NCBI GenBank assembly: GCA_035570235.1
Contig: DATMML010000097.1
Span: forward strand, 1 to 64,000
From: Vicinamibacteria bacterium
GTDB lineage: Bacteria; Acidobacteriota; Vicinamibacteria; Fen-336
DNA length: 64,000 nt
Direction of reading: 5' to 3'
Positions within the stretch are counted from its first letter, which is position 1; each line of letters starts with the position of its first letter. The notes under the pieces were generated by a model that saw only the letters and a program-made list of their open reading frames with translations, was not told the origin of the DNA and searched no databases. Below are positions 31,411 to 40,691 of this stretch, in pieces. Both the position numbers and the translations under genes were made by a program.

Positions 31411-33231
31411 ATGGAATTCACTCCCGAGAACAAGCGGAAGTTCGACGAGATCCTCGAGCGCTATCCGGTGAAGCGTTCCGCGCTCTTGCCCGCCCTCTTC
31501 CTCGCCCAGGAGCAGTTCGGATACCTGAGCCAAGAGGCGATGGAGTACCTGGCAAGGCTGCTCGACCTCACGCCCGCCCAGGTCCACGACACCGCCAGCT
31601 ACTACGCGATGTACCGCTTCCAGCCCGAGGGCCGCACGCTCCTCGAGTTTTGCACCACGCTCTCTTGCTCGCTAGGGGGGGCGGAGGGCCTGCTTCAGTC
31701 GACCTGCCGCAAGCTCGGGATCTCGGAGGGCGGCACCAGCGCGGATGGGAAGTTCACGGTCAAGCGCGTGGAGTGCCTGGCCGCCTGCGGGGGCGCGCCC
31801 GCGGTCCAGGTGGACGGGGCCTGGCTGGAAGGGGCCACGGAAGCCGACATCGACCGTGTGCTCGCGGGGGAGACGGTAAGGCGCCCATTCGTCTGGCCAA
31901 AGAGCCCGGGCGAGCACATCCTCTTCCGCAACGTCTGGAAGAAGAACTCCCAGGCCCTCGCCACCTACCAGGCGGGGGGGGGGTACGCCAACCTGAAGAA
32001 GTTCCTCTCCATGAAGCCCGAAGACATCATCGAGACGGTCAAGCGGTCCAACCTGCGCGGGCGGGGGGGGGCCGGTTTCCCGACCGGACTCAAGTGGAGC
32101 CTCCTGCCCAAGGAGAACCCCAAGCCCCGCTACCTTTGCGTCAATGCGGACGAGAGCGAGCCCGGCACCTACAAGGACCGGGTCATCATCGAGCAGGACC
32201 CCCATCAGCTCATCGAGGGCACGGTGGTCTCGTGCCACGCCATCCGTTCCCGCACCGCCTACATCTACATCCGCGGTGAGTTCCACGAGGGGGCCCGCAA
32301 CCTGGAGACGGCGCTCCAGGAGGCGCGGGCCGCCGGTTACGTGGGCCGGAACATCCTCGGCACGGGGGTGGACGTGGAGGTCCATGTCCACCGGGGCGCG
32401 GGCGCCTACGAATGCGGGGAGGAGACGGCCCTCCTGGAGAGCCTCGAGGGCAAACGCGGCCAGCCCCGGATGAAGCCCCCCTTTCCCGCCAACGTGGGGC
32501 TCTACGGATGCCCCACCATCGTCAACAACGTGGAGACCCTCATCTGCGTCCCTCTCATCCTGGAGAGGGGGGCGGAGTGGTTCGCCGGCTACGGGGTGGA
32601 GAAGAACGGGGGGCCCAAGCTCTACTCCATCAGCGGCCACGTGAAGCGGCCCGGAAGCTACGAGGCGCCCATGGGCCGGATCACGCTGCGGGAGCTGATC
32701 TACGGCGACGGGTACGCGCAGGGGATCCGCGAGGGCCGGAAGCTCAAGGCGGTGGTGCCGGGCGGCTCCTCCACCCCCGTACTCACCGCGGACGAGATCG
32801 ACATCGGGATGGATTTCGAGAGCGTGGCCAAGGCGGGGAGCATGCTGGGCTCCGCGGGCACGATCGTGATGGACGACTCCACGTGCATGGTCTGGGCCGC
32901 GCGCAACCTGACCTATTTCTACAAGCACGAGTCCTGCGGCAAGTGTTCCCCCTGCCGAGAGGGGACGGGCTGGTTGCTGCGGCTCCTGACCCAGATCGAG
33001 GAGGGGCAGGGAGCGGACAAGGACCTGGACACCCTCTGGCGGGTGACGGACGCCATCGCGGGCAAGACCCTCTGCCCCTTCGGGGACGCGGCGGTGGCCC
33101 CTCCCCAGTCCAACCTCAAGAAGTTCCGGGAGGAGTTCGAATACCACGTGCGCGAGAAACAGTGCTGGCGCGCGGTGGCGGGGACGTTCGAGGAGGCGAG
33201 GGCTCGACGCCTGACGGGGGTGGCGCCCTGA
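31411..33231 (+). CDS. nuoF: NADH-quinone oxidoreductase, fused subunits E and F
   Basis: A 606-aa fusion of the two NADH-input subunits of complex I. Residues 1-160 are NuoE, a thioredoxin-like domain with 2Fe-2S (N1a) ligands C81, C86, C122 and C126. Residues about 165-606 are NuoF: NADH/FMN site GRGGAGFPTG (about 215-224), a second Gly-rich GAYECGEETALLESLEG, and 4Fe-4S (N3) ligands C509, C512, C515 and C555. NADH is oxidised at FMN and electrons pass to the Fe-S chain. Fusion fixes 1:1 stoichiometry. NuoG, which would take the electrons onward, is not in this operon. The next gene overlaps by 1 bp (TGATG). Confidence 0.95.
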   Translation: MEFTPENKRKFDEILERYPVKRSALLPALFLAQEQFGYLSQEAMEYLARLLDLTPAQVHDTASYYAMYRFQPEGRTLLEFCTTLSCSLGGAEGLLQSTCRKLGISEGGTSADGKFTVKRVECLAACGGAPAVQVDGAWLEGATEADIDRVLAGETVRRPFVWPKSPGEHILFRNVWKKNSQALATYQAGGGYANLKKFLSMKPEDIIETVKRSNLRGRGGAGFPTGLKWSLLPKENPKPRYLCVNADESEPGTYKDRVIIEQDPHQLIEGTVVSCHAIRSRTAYIYIRGEFHEGARNLETALQEARAAGYVGRNILGTGVDVEVHVHRGAGAYECGEETALLESLEGKRGQPRMKPPFPANVGLYGCPTIVNNVETLICVPLILERGAEWFAGYGVEKNGGPKLYSISGHVKRPGSYEAPMGRITLRELIYGDGYAQGIREGRKLKAVVPGGSSTPVLTADEIDIGMDFESVAKAGSMLGSAGTIVMDDSTCMVWAARNLTYFYKHESCGKCSPCREGTGWLLRLLTQIEEGQGADKDLDTLWRVTDAIAGKTLCPFGDAAVAPPQSNLKKFREEFEYHVREKQCWRAVAGTFEEARARRLTGVAP

Positions 33232-34262
33232 TGGTCCCCCTGCTCTGGTGGCAAGCCCTGCTGGGCGACACGGCCAAGGTCTTCGTCATCTTCAACATCA
33301 ACATGCTGACCTTCGTGCACATGACCTGGTTGGAGCGGCGGGTTCTGGCTTTCATGCAGTTCCGCCTGGGTCCCAACCGCACCGGACCCCTGGGGTTCTT
33401 CCAGCCCTACGCCGACGCCATCAAGCTCTTCTTCAAGGAAGAGACCATGCCCGCGGAGGCCAACCGCAAGGCCTTCGTGGCCGCCCCCTTGATCTCGGTC
33501 GCGGCCGCCTTCATGGCCATTGCCGTGATCCCCTACGGGCCGCCCTTCACGCTCTTCGGCCGGCAGTGGCAGCTCCAGGTGGCGGACCTCGGGGTCGGCG
33601 TGCTCTTCATCTTCGCCATCACCGCCCTGGGAGTGTACGGGGTGGTGGTGGCGGGTTGGTCCGCGAACAACAAGTTCACCCTCCTGGGCAGCCTCCGCTC
33701 CTCGGCCCAGATGTTCTCCTACGAGCTGGCGCTGGGCCTCTCCTGGGTCGGGATCATCATGCTCGCGGGCTCTTTCAAGATCGGCGACATCGTCCAGCAC
33801 CAGGCAGGGTGGCTCGTCCATTGGAACATCGTCAGGCAGCCCCTGGCCTTCCTGGTCTACTTCGTGGCCGCCACTGCCGAGGTCGCCCGCATTCCCTTCG
33901 ACCTCCCTGAAGGCGAGACCGAGCTGGTCGCGGGGTTCCACACCGAGTACTCGTCCATGAGCTTCGGCCTCATGCAGATCGCCGAGTACATCAACATGAT
34001 CACGGTCTCGGTCCTGGCCACCGACCTCTTCCTGGGGGGCTGGTACTCGGGCTTGCCCTTCCTCCCCTCCCACGGGCTCCTGGGCTTCGTGTGGTTCGGG
34101 GCCAAGGTGTTCTTCGTGCTCTTCGTCTTCGTCTGGCTGCGGGGCACCCTTCCCCGCTTCCGCTACGACCAGCTCATGGACTTTGGCTGGAAAGTGCTGA
34201 TCCCTCTCGCCGTCCTCAACATCATGGTCACCGCGGTCATGGTGACGGTCTTCGGATCATGA
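33231..34262 (+). CDS. nuoH: NADH-quinone oxidoreductase subunit H
   Basis: A 343-aa membrane subunit with about eight helices that forms much of the quinone-binding channel and links the peripheral and membrane arms. Family motifs: ERRVLAFMQFRLGPNR (about 36-51), GPLGFFQPYADAIKLF, and the acidic loop EVARIPFDLPEGETELVAGF (about 217-236). ATG 33231 overlaps the nuoEF stop by one base, and the stop overlaps nuoJ by 4 bp (ATGA). nuoG, usually before nuoH, and nuoI, usually after it, are both absent. Confidence 0.96.
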   Translation: MVPLLWWQALLGDTAKVFVIFNINMLTFVHMTWLERRVLAFMQFRLGPNRTGPLGFFQPYADAIKLFFKEETMPAEANRKAFVAAPLISVAAAFMAIAVIPYGPPFTLFGRQWQLQVADLGVGVLFIFAITALGVYGVVVAGWSANNKFTLLGSLRSSAQMFSYELALGLSWVGIIMLAGSFKIGDIVQHQAGWLVHWNIVRQPLAFLVYFVAATAEVARIPFDLPEGETELVAGFHTEYSSMSFGLMQIAEYINMITVSVLATDLFLGGWYSGLPFLPSHGLLGFVWFGAKVFFVLFVFVWLRGTLPRFRYDQLMDFGWKVLIPLAVLNIMVTAVMVTVFGS

Positions 34263-34750
34263 TCGACGCCATCCTTTTTTATATGTTCGCGGGCGCCGCC
34301 CTGGGCTCCGCCCTGGTCGTGGTGGGCCAGCGGAACCCGCTCTACAGCGCCTTTGCCCTCATCCTCAACCTCTGCTCTTTGTCTGCGATCTACGGCCTCC
34401 TGGGCTCCCCCTTCATCGCCGTGCTGCAAGTGGTGGTCTACGCCGGCGCCATCATGGTTCTCTTCCTGTTCGTGCTCATGCTCTTGAACGTCAAGCGCGA
34501 GTCCCAGGAGGAGGGGAGCTGGCGCGCGCTCGCGGGCACCGCCTTCGCCCTGGCCGTGCTGCTCGTCTTCCAGGTGGGGACCGTCCTCCTCCACTGGCAC
34601 CACCCGGCCCCCCCTGACTTCGACGCTTCCACGCGGAAAATGGCGGAGATCCTCTTCTCCCCCCGCTTCCTCTACGTCTTCGAGGCCACCTCGATCCTGA
34701 TCCTGGCCGCGCTGGTGGGCGCGGTGGCCCTGGCCAAGAAGGATCCCTGA
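34259..34750 (+). CDS. nuoJ: NADH-quinone oxidoreductase subunit J
   Basis: A 163-aa membrane subunit with five hydrophobic helices. The conserved helix 3 reads [24 protein letters not shown] (about 52-75), including the Tyr-Ala-Gly pi-bulge region important in coupling. ATG 34259 overlaps the nuoH stop (ATGA); the frame is open upstream but only through nuoH. It contributes to the E-channel linking quinone chemistry to proton pumping. nuoK begins 1 bp after the stop. Confidence 0.94.
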   Translation: MIDAILFYMFAGAALGSALVVVGQRNPLYSAFALILNLCSLSAIYGLLGSPFIAVLQVVVYAGAIMVLFLFVLMLLNVKRESQEEGSWRALAGTAFALAVLLVFQVGTVLLHWHHPAPPDFDASTRKMAEILFSPRFLYVFEATSILILAALVGAVALAKKDP

Positions 34751-34751
34751 A

Positions 34752-35066
34752 ATGCCCCCCGGGCCCGCCTTCTTGAACTACGCCGTCCTCCTCAGCCTGG
34801 GGCTGTTCGCGATCGGGGCGCTCGGCGTCTTCCTGCGCCGCAACGTCATCACCGTCTTCATGTGCGTGGAGCTCATGCTGAACGCGGTGAACCTGGCGTT
34901 CGTGACCTTCAGCCGGGCCTTCGGCACCCTGGACGGGCAGGTCCTGGTCTTCTTCGTGATGGTGGTGGCGGCGGCGGAGGCGGCGGTGGGCCTGGCCATC
35001 GTGATCGCCATCCACCGGCACCGCGACACCCTGGACGTGGACGCCTTCAACCTCATGAAGTGGTAG
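34752..35066 (+). CDS. nuoK: NADH-quinone oxidoreductase subunit K
   Basis: A 104-aa three-helix membrane subunit (MnhC/MrpC-like). Conserved residues: Glu in [16 protein letters not shown] (about 36-51), and a second acidic site in [19 protein letters not shown], both on the proton path. The length is family-normal. It is 1 bp after nuoJ and 2 bp before nuoL. Confidence 0.95.
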   Translation: MPPGPAFLNYAVLLSLGLFAIGALGVFLRRNVITVFMCVELMLNAVNLAFVTFSRAFGTLDGQVLVFFVMVVAAAEAAVGLAIVIAIHRHRDTLDVDAFNLMKW

Positions 35067-35068
35067 CG

Positions 35069-37018
35069 ATGTTCGAAGATCACGCGTTGATCGTCGCGAC
35101 CTTCATGATCCCCATGCTCCCCCTCTTCGGGTTCATCACCCTAGCCCTGTTCCCCCTCTTCCGGTCCATCAGCCTGGCCCTGTTCGGGGAGCGGTTCCGG
35201 AGGGACAACGACGAGTGGGGGGCCACCCTCTTGGCCTGCGCTCTCGTGCTCCTGTCCTTCGCCCTCGCGGCCTGGTCCGTGATCCGCCTCCAGGGTCTGG
35301 TGGGAGGGCCCACCGGCCTCCGCTTTGCCCAGCCCTACCTGGGCTACGAGTGGATCGAGGCCGGGGGGTTCCGGGTCTCCCTGAGCCTGCTCCTGGATCC
35401 CCTCTCCTCCGTGATGATCCTGGTCGTGACGGGGGTGGGCTCGCTCATCCACATCTACTCCCTGGGATACATGGCCCACGACGAGGACCGGGTCCGCTAC
35501 TTCTCCTACTTGAACCTCTTTACGTTCTTCATGCTCCTCCTGGTCTTGGGGGGCAACCTGCCCTTGATGTTCGTGGGCTGGGAAGGGGTGGGGCTCTGCT
35601 CGTACCTCCTGATCGGGTTCTGGTTCCGCCGGAAGAGCGCCACCGATGCGGGGATGAAGGCCTTCATCGTGAACCGCATCGGCGACGTGGGCCTGCTGTT
35701 GGGCATGATCCTGGCCTACCACGCCTTCGGCAGCCTGGACCTCGTGACCATCGCCGACAACGCAAGTGCGCTCGCTCCCGAGGCCGGGGGCGAGTTCGGG
35801 GTCGTGACCCTGGTCTGCCTGCTCCTCTTCGTGGGCGCCTGCGGTAAGAGCGCGCAGATTCCCTTGCATGTCTGGCTGCCCGACGCCATGGAGGGCCCCA
35901 CCCCCGTCTCCGCTCTGATCCACGCCGCCACCATGGTCACCGCGGGCGTGTATCTGGTGGCCCGCCTGGCCCCCCTCTACCATCTCTCCGCGGGCGCCCT
36001 CACGGTGGTGGCGGTGGTCGGGGGAGCCACTGCGCTCATGGCCGCCACCATTGCCCTCGTCCAGACCGACATCAAGAAGGTGCTCGCCTATTCCACCGTG
36101 AGCCAGCTCGGCTACATGTTCCTGGCCTGCGGAGTGGGAGCGTTCGGGGTGGCCATCTTCCACCTCTTCACCCACGCCTTCTTCAAAGCCTTGCTCTTCC
36201 TGGGCGCGGGCTCCGTGATCCACGCCCTGAGCGGCGAGCAGGACATGAGAAACATGGGTGGTCTGCGAGCGAAGATCCCCTGGACCTTCTGGACGTTCGT
36301 GGTGGGCACCTTGGCCATCGCCGGCATCCCCCCCTTGGCCGGCTTCTTCAGCAAGGACGAGATCCTCCGGGGGGCGCTGCTGGCGGGCAAGACCGGACTC
36401 TTCGCGCTCGGCTTCCTCACCGCCTTTCTCACCGCCTTCTACATGTCCCGGCTCATGTTCCTGACCTTCTTCGGGAGCTTCCGCGGAGGCCCGGCCGCCG
36501 AGCCCCACGTCCACGAGTCGCCCTGGACGATGCGCGGGCCGCTCGTGCTCCTGGCCGTGGGTTCGGCGGTGGGAGGGTTCGTTGCGGTGCCGGAGCTGAT
36601 CCAGCCCGCCCTTCGACTCGCCCCCGCCGGGCACCACTACATGCCCTGGCTGCCCTTGCTGGCAAGCCTGAACGCCGTGGTCGGGATCGTGGCTGCCTAC
36701 TACGCGTACGTGCTCTACCCCGGCCTGCCCGCGCGGGTGTCCCTGGCCTTGACCCCACTCGCGCGCCTCTTCGAGGCCAAGTACCACTTCGACGACGCCT
36801 ACAACTGGCTGGTGGACCGCCTGGTGAGGGAGAGCGAGACCCTGCTCTGGAAGCGGGTCGACGGGGGGCTGATCGACGGGGCCGTGAACCGAGGAGCCGA
36901 GCTGGTGGGGGCCCTCGGGCAGAGGGTGCGCCTGGCCCAGACCGGCTACGTTCGGTCGTACGCCCTGCTCATCCTAGCGGGAGCGGTGGCCCTGCTCGGC
37001 TACCTGCTGTGGTCATGA
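35069..37018 (+). CDS. nuoL: NADH-quinone oxidoreductase subunit L
   Basis: A 649-aa antiporter-like proton-pumping subunit at the distal end of the membrane arm. Features: N-terminal hydrophobic helices, NLPLMFVGWEGVGLCSYLLIGFW (Glu on helix 5, about 172), IPLHVWLPDAMEGPTPVSALIHAATMV (helix 7-8, Lys region), a discontinuous helix around KKVLAYSTVSQLGYM, and the C-terminal lateral helix plus last TM (about 550-649). ATG 35069 lies 2 bp after nuoK. The stop overlaps nuoM (ATGA). Confidence 0.96.
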   Translation: MFEDHALIVATFMIPMLPLFGFITLALFPLFRSISLALFGERFRRDNDEWGATLLACALVLLSFALAAWSVIRLQGLVGGPTGLRFAQPYLGYEWIEAGGFRVSLSLLLDPLSSVMILVVTGVGSLIHIYSLGYMAHDEDRVRYFSYLNLFTFFMLLLVLGGNLPLMFVGWEGVGLCSYLLIGFWFRRKSATDAGMKAFIVNRIGDVGLLLGMILAYHAFGSLDLVTIADNASALAPEAGGEFGVVTLVCLLLFVGACGKSAQIPLHVWLPDAMEGPTPVSALIHAATMVTAGVYLVARLAPLYHLSAGALTVVAVVGGATALMAATIALVQTDIKKVLAYSTVSQLGYMFLACGVGAFGVAIFHLFTHAFFKALLFLGAGSVIHALSGEQDMRNMGGLRAKIPWTFWTFVVGTLAIAGIPPLAGFFSKDEILRGALLAGKTGLFALGFLTAFLTAFYMSRLMFLTFFGSFRGGPAAEPHVHESPWTMRGPLVLLAVGSAVGGFVAVPELIQPALRLAPAGHHYMPWLPLLASLNAVVGIVAAYYAYVLYPGLPARVSLALTPLARLFEAKYHFDDAYNWLVDRLVRESETLLWKRVDGGLIDGAVNRGAELVGALGQRVRLAQTGYVRSYALLILAGAVALLGYLLWS

Positions 37019-38562
37019 CCTTCCTGAGCCAGCACCTCCTGACCGCGCTCGTTTTCCTGCCCGTGGCGGGGGCGGCCGCCATCGCCTTCACCCGCCGGGA
37101 GGCGGAGAGAGCGCAGAAGCTGCTGGGGCTCGGGGTGTCCACCGCCGTGTTCCTCCTCTCCCTCCTCCTCGTGCGCGGCTTCGAGGCCGTTCCCGCGATG
37201 CAGTTCGTGGAGCAGCGCGCCTGGCTCCCCGCCTACGGCATCTCCTACCACCTGGGCGTGGACGGCCTCAGCCTTTGGCTGGTGGTCCTCACCGCCTTTC
37301 TGACCCCTCTCTGCCTGCTCGGCTCCTGGTCTTCGATCGACCACCGCGTGCGGGAGTTCGGGATCTTCATGCTCCTTCTGGAAGCGGGCATGATGGGCGT
37401 GTTTGTGTCCCTGGACCTCTTCCTCTTCTATGTGTTCTGGGAGGCGATGCTCATCCCCATGTACTTCCTGATCGGGATCTGGGGCCACGAGCGGAGGATT
37501 TACGCGGCGGTGAAGTTCTTCCTGTTCACGTTCGCGGGCAGCGTGCTCATGCTGGTGGCCTTCCTGGTCCTCTACCGGGCGAGCCACACCCAGACCTTCG
37601 ACATCGCCACCTTGGCGCGGTTTCCCGTGGACGCGGGTCTGCAGGTTTGGCTCTTCGCGGCCTGCGCGCTGGCTTTTGCCATCAAGGTTCCCATGTGGCC
37701 GTTCCATACCTGGTTGCCCGACGCCCACGTGGAGGCCCCCACCGCGGGCTCCGTGATCCTGGCCGGGGTCCTGCTCAAGATGGGCGGGTATGGCTTCCTG
37801 CGCGTGGCCTTCCCCCTATTCCCGGCCGCCGCCCTGCGCTTTGCCCCCCTCCTCGGGGTCTTGGCCGTGATCGGGATCATCTACGGAGCGCTCGTTTCCC
37901 TGGTGCAGCCCGATCTCAAGAAGCTCGTCGCCTACTCCTCGGTTGCCCATCTTGGCTTCGTCATGCTCGGGATCGCTTCCCTCACCACCACCGCCATGGT
38001 GGGCTCGGTCTACCAGATGCTGAACCACGGCGTTTCCACGGGGGCGCTCTTCTTCCTGGTGGGCATGCTCTACGATCGGCGCCACACCCGGGTCATCGCC
38101 CAGTTCGGGGGCTTGAAGAACGTCATGCCCTGGTACGCGGCGATCTTTCTCCTCGTCTGCCTCTCCTCCATGGGCGTGCCCGGCTTCAACGGCTTCGTGG
38201 GTGAGTTCCTCATCCTCATCGGCTCCTGGCCCTTCAGCCAGCCCCTGACCGTGGTGGCCAGCTTGGGCGTGGTCCTGGCCGCGGCTTACATCCTCTGGAT
38301 GGTGCAGCGGGTCCTTTACGGCGAGGTCACGAACGAGAGGAACCGCGCCCTGGCCGACCTCTCGGCCCGGGAGGCGGCGATCCTCCTTCCCCTGGTCGCC
38401 CTGGCCCTCTTCATGGGGGTGGCGAGCCCGCTTTTCACCCGGAGCATCGAGCCCTCGGTGGACAGCCTCGTTCGGCAGGTGAGACAGCATGCCGGGCCGG
38501 CCCCCCTCGCGAGCTCGGCCCTGGCCCCCGCGCCCGGCCCTCCGGGGGCGACCCGGCCGTGA
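37015..38562 (+). CDS. nuoM: NADH-quinone oxidoreductase subunit M
   Basis: A 515-aa antiporter-like proton-pumping subunit. Family motifs: YVFWEAMLIPMYFLIGIWG (Glu on helix 5, about 142), FAIKVPMWPFHTWLPDAHVEAPTAGSV (about 221), and LKKLVAYSSVAHLGFVMLG. ATG 37015 overlaps the nuoL stop; a GTG six bases earlier is also in frame. The C-terminus is Pro/Ala-rich and slightly longer than usual. The stop overlaps the GTG of nuoN. Confidence 0.96.
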   Translation: MTFLSQHLLTALVFLPVAGAAAIAFTRREAERAQKLLGLGVSTAVFLLSLLLVRGFEAVPAMQFVEQRAWLPAYGISYHLGVDGLSLWLVVLTAFLTPLCLLGSWSSIDHRVREFGIFMLLLEAGMMGVFVSLDLFLFYVFWEAMLIPMYFLIGIWGHERRIYAAVKFFLFTFAGSVLMLVAFLVLYRASHTQTFDIATLARFPVDAGLQVWLFAACALAFAIKVPMWPFHTWLPDAHVEAPTAGSVILAGVLLKMGGYGFLRVAFPLFPAAALRFAPLLGVLAVIGIIYGALVSLVQPDLKKLVAYSSVAHLGFVMLGIASLTTTAMVGSVYQMLNHGVSTGALFFLVGMLYDRRHTRVIAQFGGLKNVMPWYAAIFLLVCLSSMGVPGFNGFVGEFLILIGSWPFSQPLTVVASLGVVLAAAYILWMVQRVLYGEVTNERNRALADLSAREAAILLPLVALALFMGVASPLFTRSIEPSVDSLVRQVRQHAGPAPLASSALAPAPGPPGATRP

Positions 38563-40010
38563 TGGGCACCCTGGACCTGCGGCCGCTCTTCCCGGCCTTC
38601 ATCGTGGCCGTCACGGGCCTGGCCGTGCTCCTGCTCCGAGCGTTCACCCCCCCCGGTCGGCGGGCCCCCGCCGCCGAGATCTCGCTCGTCGGCCTCGGAG
38701 GGGGCTTGCTCGCGGTCATCATCGTCGCCCAGGGCGGGGGTGGGGTGGCGGTGACGGGGGGCAGCGTCACCGCGGACGACTTCGCTCTGTTCACGCAAGG
38801 GCTGATCCTGGGCATCGGCGTCCTGACCGTCCTCCTCTCGCCCTCCTATCTCAAAGCGACGGGCATGGACCGCGTCGAGTACTACGCGCTCGTCCTCTTC
38901 GCGATCGTGGGCATGCTGGGCCTCGTCTCCTGTCTGGAGCTCGTCTCGCTCTTCGTGGCCCTCGAGATCATGTCCATCGCCCTCTACGGCCTGGCCGGTT
39001 TGCAGCGCCTGCGCCCGGAGAGCCAGGAGGCGGCGCTGAAGTACTTCCTGACCGGGGCCTTCTCCTCCGCCTTTTTCCTCTACGGCGTGGCCCTCCTCTA
39101 CGGCGTCGCCGGCAGCACCACCCTCGGGCAGATCGCCTCCGCGCTGAACAGGCTGCCCGCGGGAGGGGCTTCCCTTGCGGTGCTCGGAGCCGGTCTTCTG
39201 CTCGTGGGCTTCGGATTCAAGGTGGGGAGCGTGCCCTTCCATATGTGGGTCCCCGATGTCTACGAAGGAGCGCCCACCACCGTGACCGCCCTCATGTCGG
39301 CGGGGGTAAAGACGGCCGCCTTCGGCGCCCTCCTCCGGGTGTTCGCCTCCGGACTGGCCGGGCTCGCGGGAGGGTGGAAGCCGGCGGTGGCGGTGCTCGC
39401 CATCGTGACCATGGTCTTCGGCAACTTGGGGGCGCTGGCCCAGAGCAACCTGAAGCGGATGCTCGCCTACTCCTCGGTGGCCCACGCCGGCTACATGCTC
39501 ACCGCCCTGGTGGCGGTCCCCGCGGTGGGGGCGGAGGCGGTGCTGTTCTACCTGGTGGCCTACGCGGCGGTGAACCTCGGGGCCTTCGGCGCCCTCGCCG
39601 CTCTGGCCGGCCAGGGGCGCGAGCCGCTCTCGCTCTCCGACGTGGCCGGCCTGGCCACCCGCCGCCCCGCCATGGCCGCCGCCCTCACCGTGTTCCTGGT
39701 CTCCCTGACCGGGGTCCCAGTCTCGGCCGGCTTCGTGGGCAAGTTCTACCTGTTCGGGGCGGCGGTGAGCGCCGGGCGCACGATTCTGGCCGTGGTGGGA
39801 GTGCTGATGAGCGTGGTCTCCGCCTACTACTACCTGCGCGTGGTCGTGGCCATGTACATGCGGGAGCCTGCGGGTGAGGACGCCTGGGGCCCCGTGAGCG
39901 CGGGCTCCGCGCTGGCCCTGGCCGTGTCGGTGGCGGTGGTCCTCGGCCTCGGCGTCTACCCGGGGCCGGTACTGGCCCTCGCCCGCCAGGCCGCGCGGTC
40001 GCTGCAGTAG
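38559..40010 (+). CDS. nuoN: NADH-quinone oxidoreductase subunit N
   Basis: A 483-aa antiporter-like subunit, the third proton-pumping channel of complex I. Motifs: LVSLFVALEIMSIALYGLAG (helix 5 Glu, about 135), FKVGSVPFHMWVPDVYEGAPTTV (about 220), NLKRMLAYSSVAHAGYML. It starts at GTG 38559 (GTGA overlap with nuoM) or the adjacent ATG 38562. It ends the operon; the next gene is an unrelated GNAT acetyltransferase, confirming that nuoB, C, D, G and I are not downstream. Confidence 0.96.
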   Translation: MMGTLDLRPLFPAFIVAVTGLAVLLLRAFTPPGRRAPAAEISLVGLGGGLLAVIIVAQGGGGVAVTGGSVTADDFALFTQGLILGIGVLTVLLSPSYLKATGMDRVEYYALVLFAIVGMLGLVSCLELVSLFVALEIMSIALYGLAGLQRLRPESQEAALKYFLTGAFSSAFFLYGVALLYGVAGSTTLGQIASALNRLPAGGASLAVLGAGLLLVGFGFKVGSVPFHMWVPDVYEGAPTTVTALMSAGVKTAAFGALLRVFASGLAGLAGGWKPAVAVLAIVTMVFGNLGALAQSNLKRMLAYSSVAHAGYMLTALVAVPAVGAEAVLFYLVAYAAVNLGAFGALAALAGQGREPLSLSDVAGLATRRPAMAAALTVFLVSLTGVPVSAGFVGKFYLFGAAVSAGRTILAVVGVLMSVVSAYYYLRVVVAMYMREPAGEDAWGPVSAGSALALAVSVAVVLGLGVYPGPVLALARQAARSLQ

Positions 40011-40042
40011 AAGCGAGCCCGACACTTCCGCGGTCGGCGGGG

Positions 40043-40588
40043 ATGCGGCCCCAGTTCGTCCCGCTCTTCACGGACGCTAAGGGGAGCCTTCCCCCGGGGG
40101 AGGCGTTGGCGGCAATGGGGGTCGAGCCCAGAGTAGAGGTTGTCCGGGAGGACATCCTCTCCGCGGTCGCGCAGCAGCTCATCCGCTCCCTGAACGCGGA
40201 GCTCTCCGACCGCTACCCCGAGGAAGGGGCCACGCATTTTCGTCTCCACGCGGAGGAGGTGGCGGAGGGACGGGGCGCCTTCCTCGTCGCTTACCTGGCG
40301 TCGACCCCCGTCGGTTGTGGCGCCGTCCGGGTCATAGGAGAGGCGGTCGGAGAGATCAAGCGGATGTACGTCTCTCCGGCCGTCCGCGGCCGGGGCGTCG
40401 GGCTCGCCGTTCTGGACGCCCTCGAGGCCGAGGCCCGCCGCCTGGGTATCCGGCGGCTGGTTCTCGAGACCGGTGTTCGCCAGCAAGAGGCGCTCGCGCT
40501 CTATGGGAGGGTCGGTTACTCGCCCATCCCCGCCTTCGGCGAGTACGTCGACTCCCCCCTGAGCGTCTGCCTGGGGAAGGATCTCTGA
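40043..40588 (+). CDS. GNAT family N-acetyltransferase
   Basis: A 181-aa acetyl-CoA-dependent acyltransferase. The GNAT fold is clear: strand IGEAVGEIKRMYVSPAVRG, then the acetyl-CoA pyrophosphate loop VRGRGVGLAVLDALE (about 112-126), and LETGVRQQEALALYGRVGY toward the C-terminus. The first ~30 residues from ATG 40043 are not typical of the fold; ATG 40115 (MGVEPRVEVV) may be the real start. It resembles small-molecule acetyltransferases annotated near YjgM/ElaA, but the substrate is unknown. It lies 32 bp after nuoN on the same strand. Confidence 0.85.
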   Translation: MRPQFVPLFTDAKGSLPPGEALAAMGVEPRVEVVREDILSAVAQQLIRSLNAELSDRYPEEGATHFRLHAEEVAEGRGAFLVAYLASTPVGCGAVRVIGEAVGEIKRMYVSPAVRGRGVGLAVLDALEAEARRLGIRRLVLETGVRQQEALALYGRVGYSPIPAFGEYVDSPLSVCLGKDL

Positions 40589-40691
40589 CCTCAGACTAAG
40601 GGCAGCGCCTTCTCCGGGGGGAAGGGGAGCCGCGGGGCGCCAAACGCCACGCGAGGGCTCACGGAACGGCGCGGGGGAGCGGGGGCCGACC

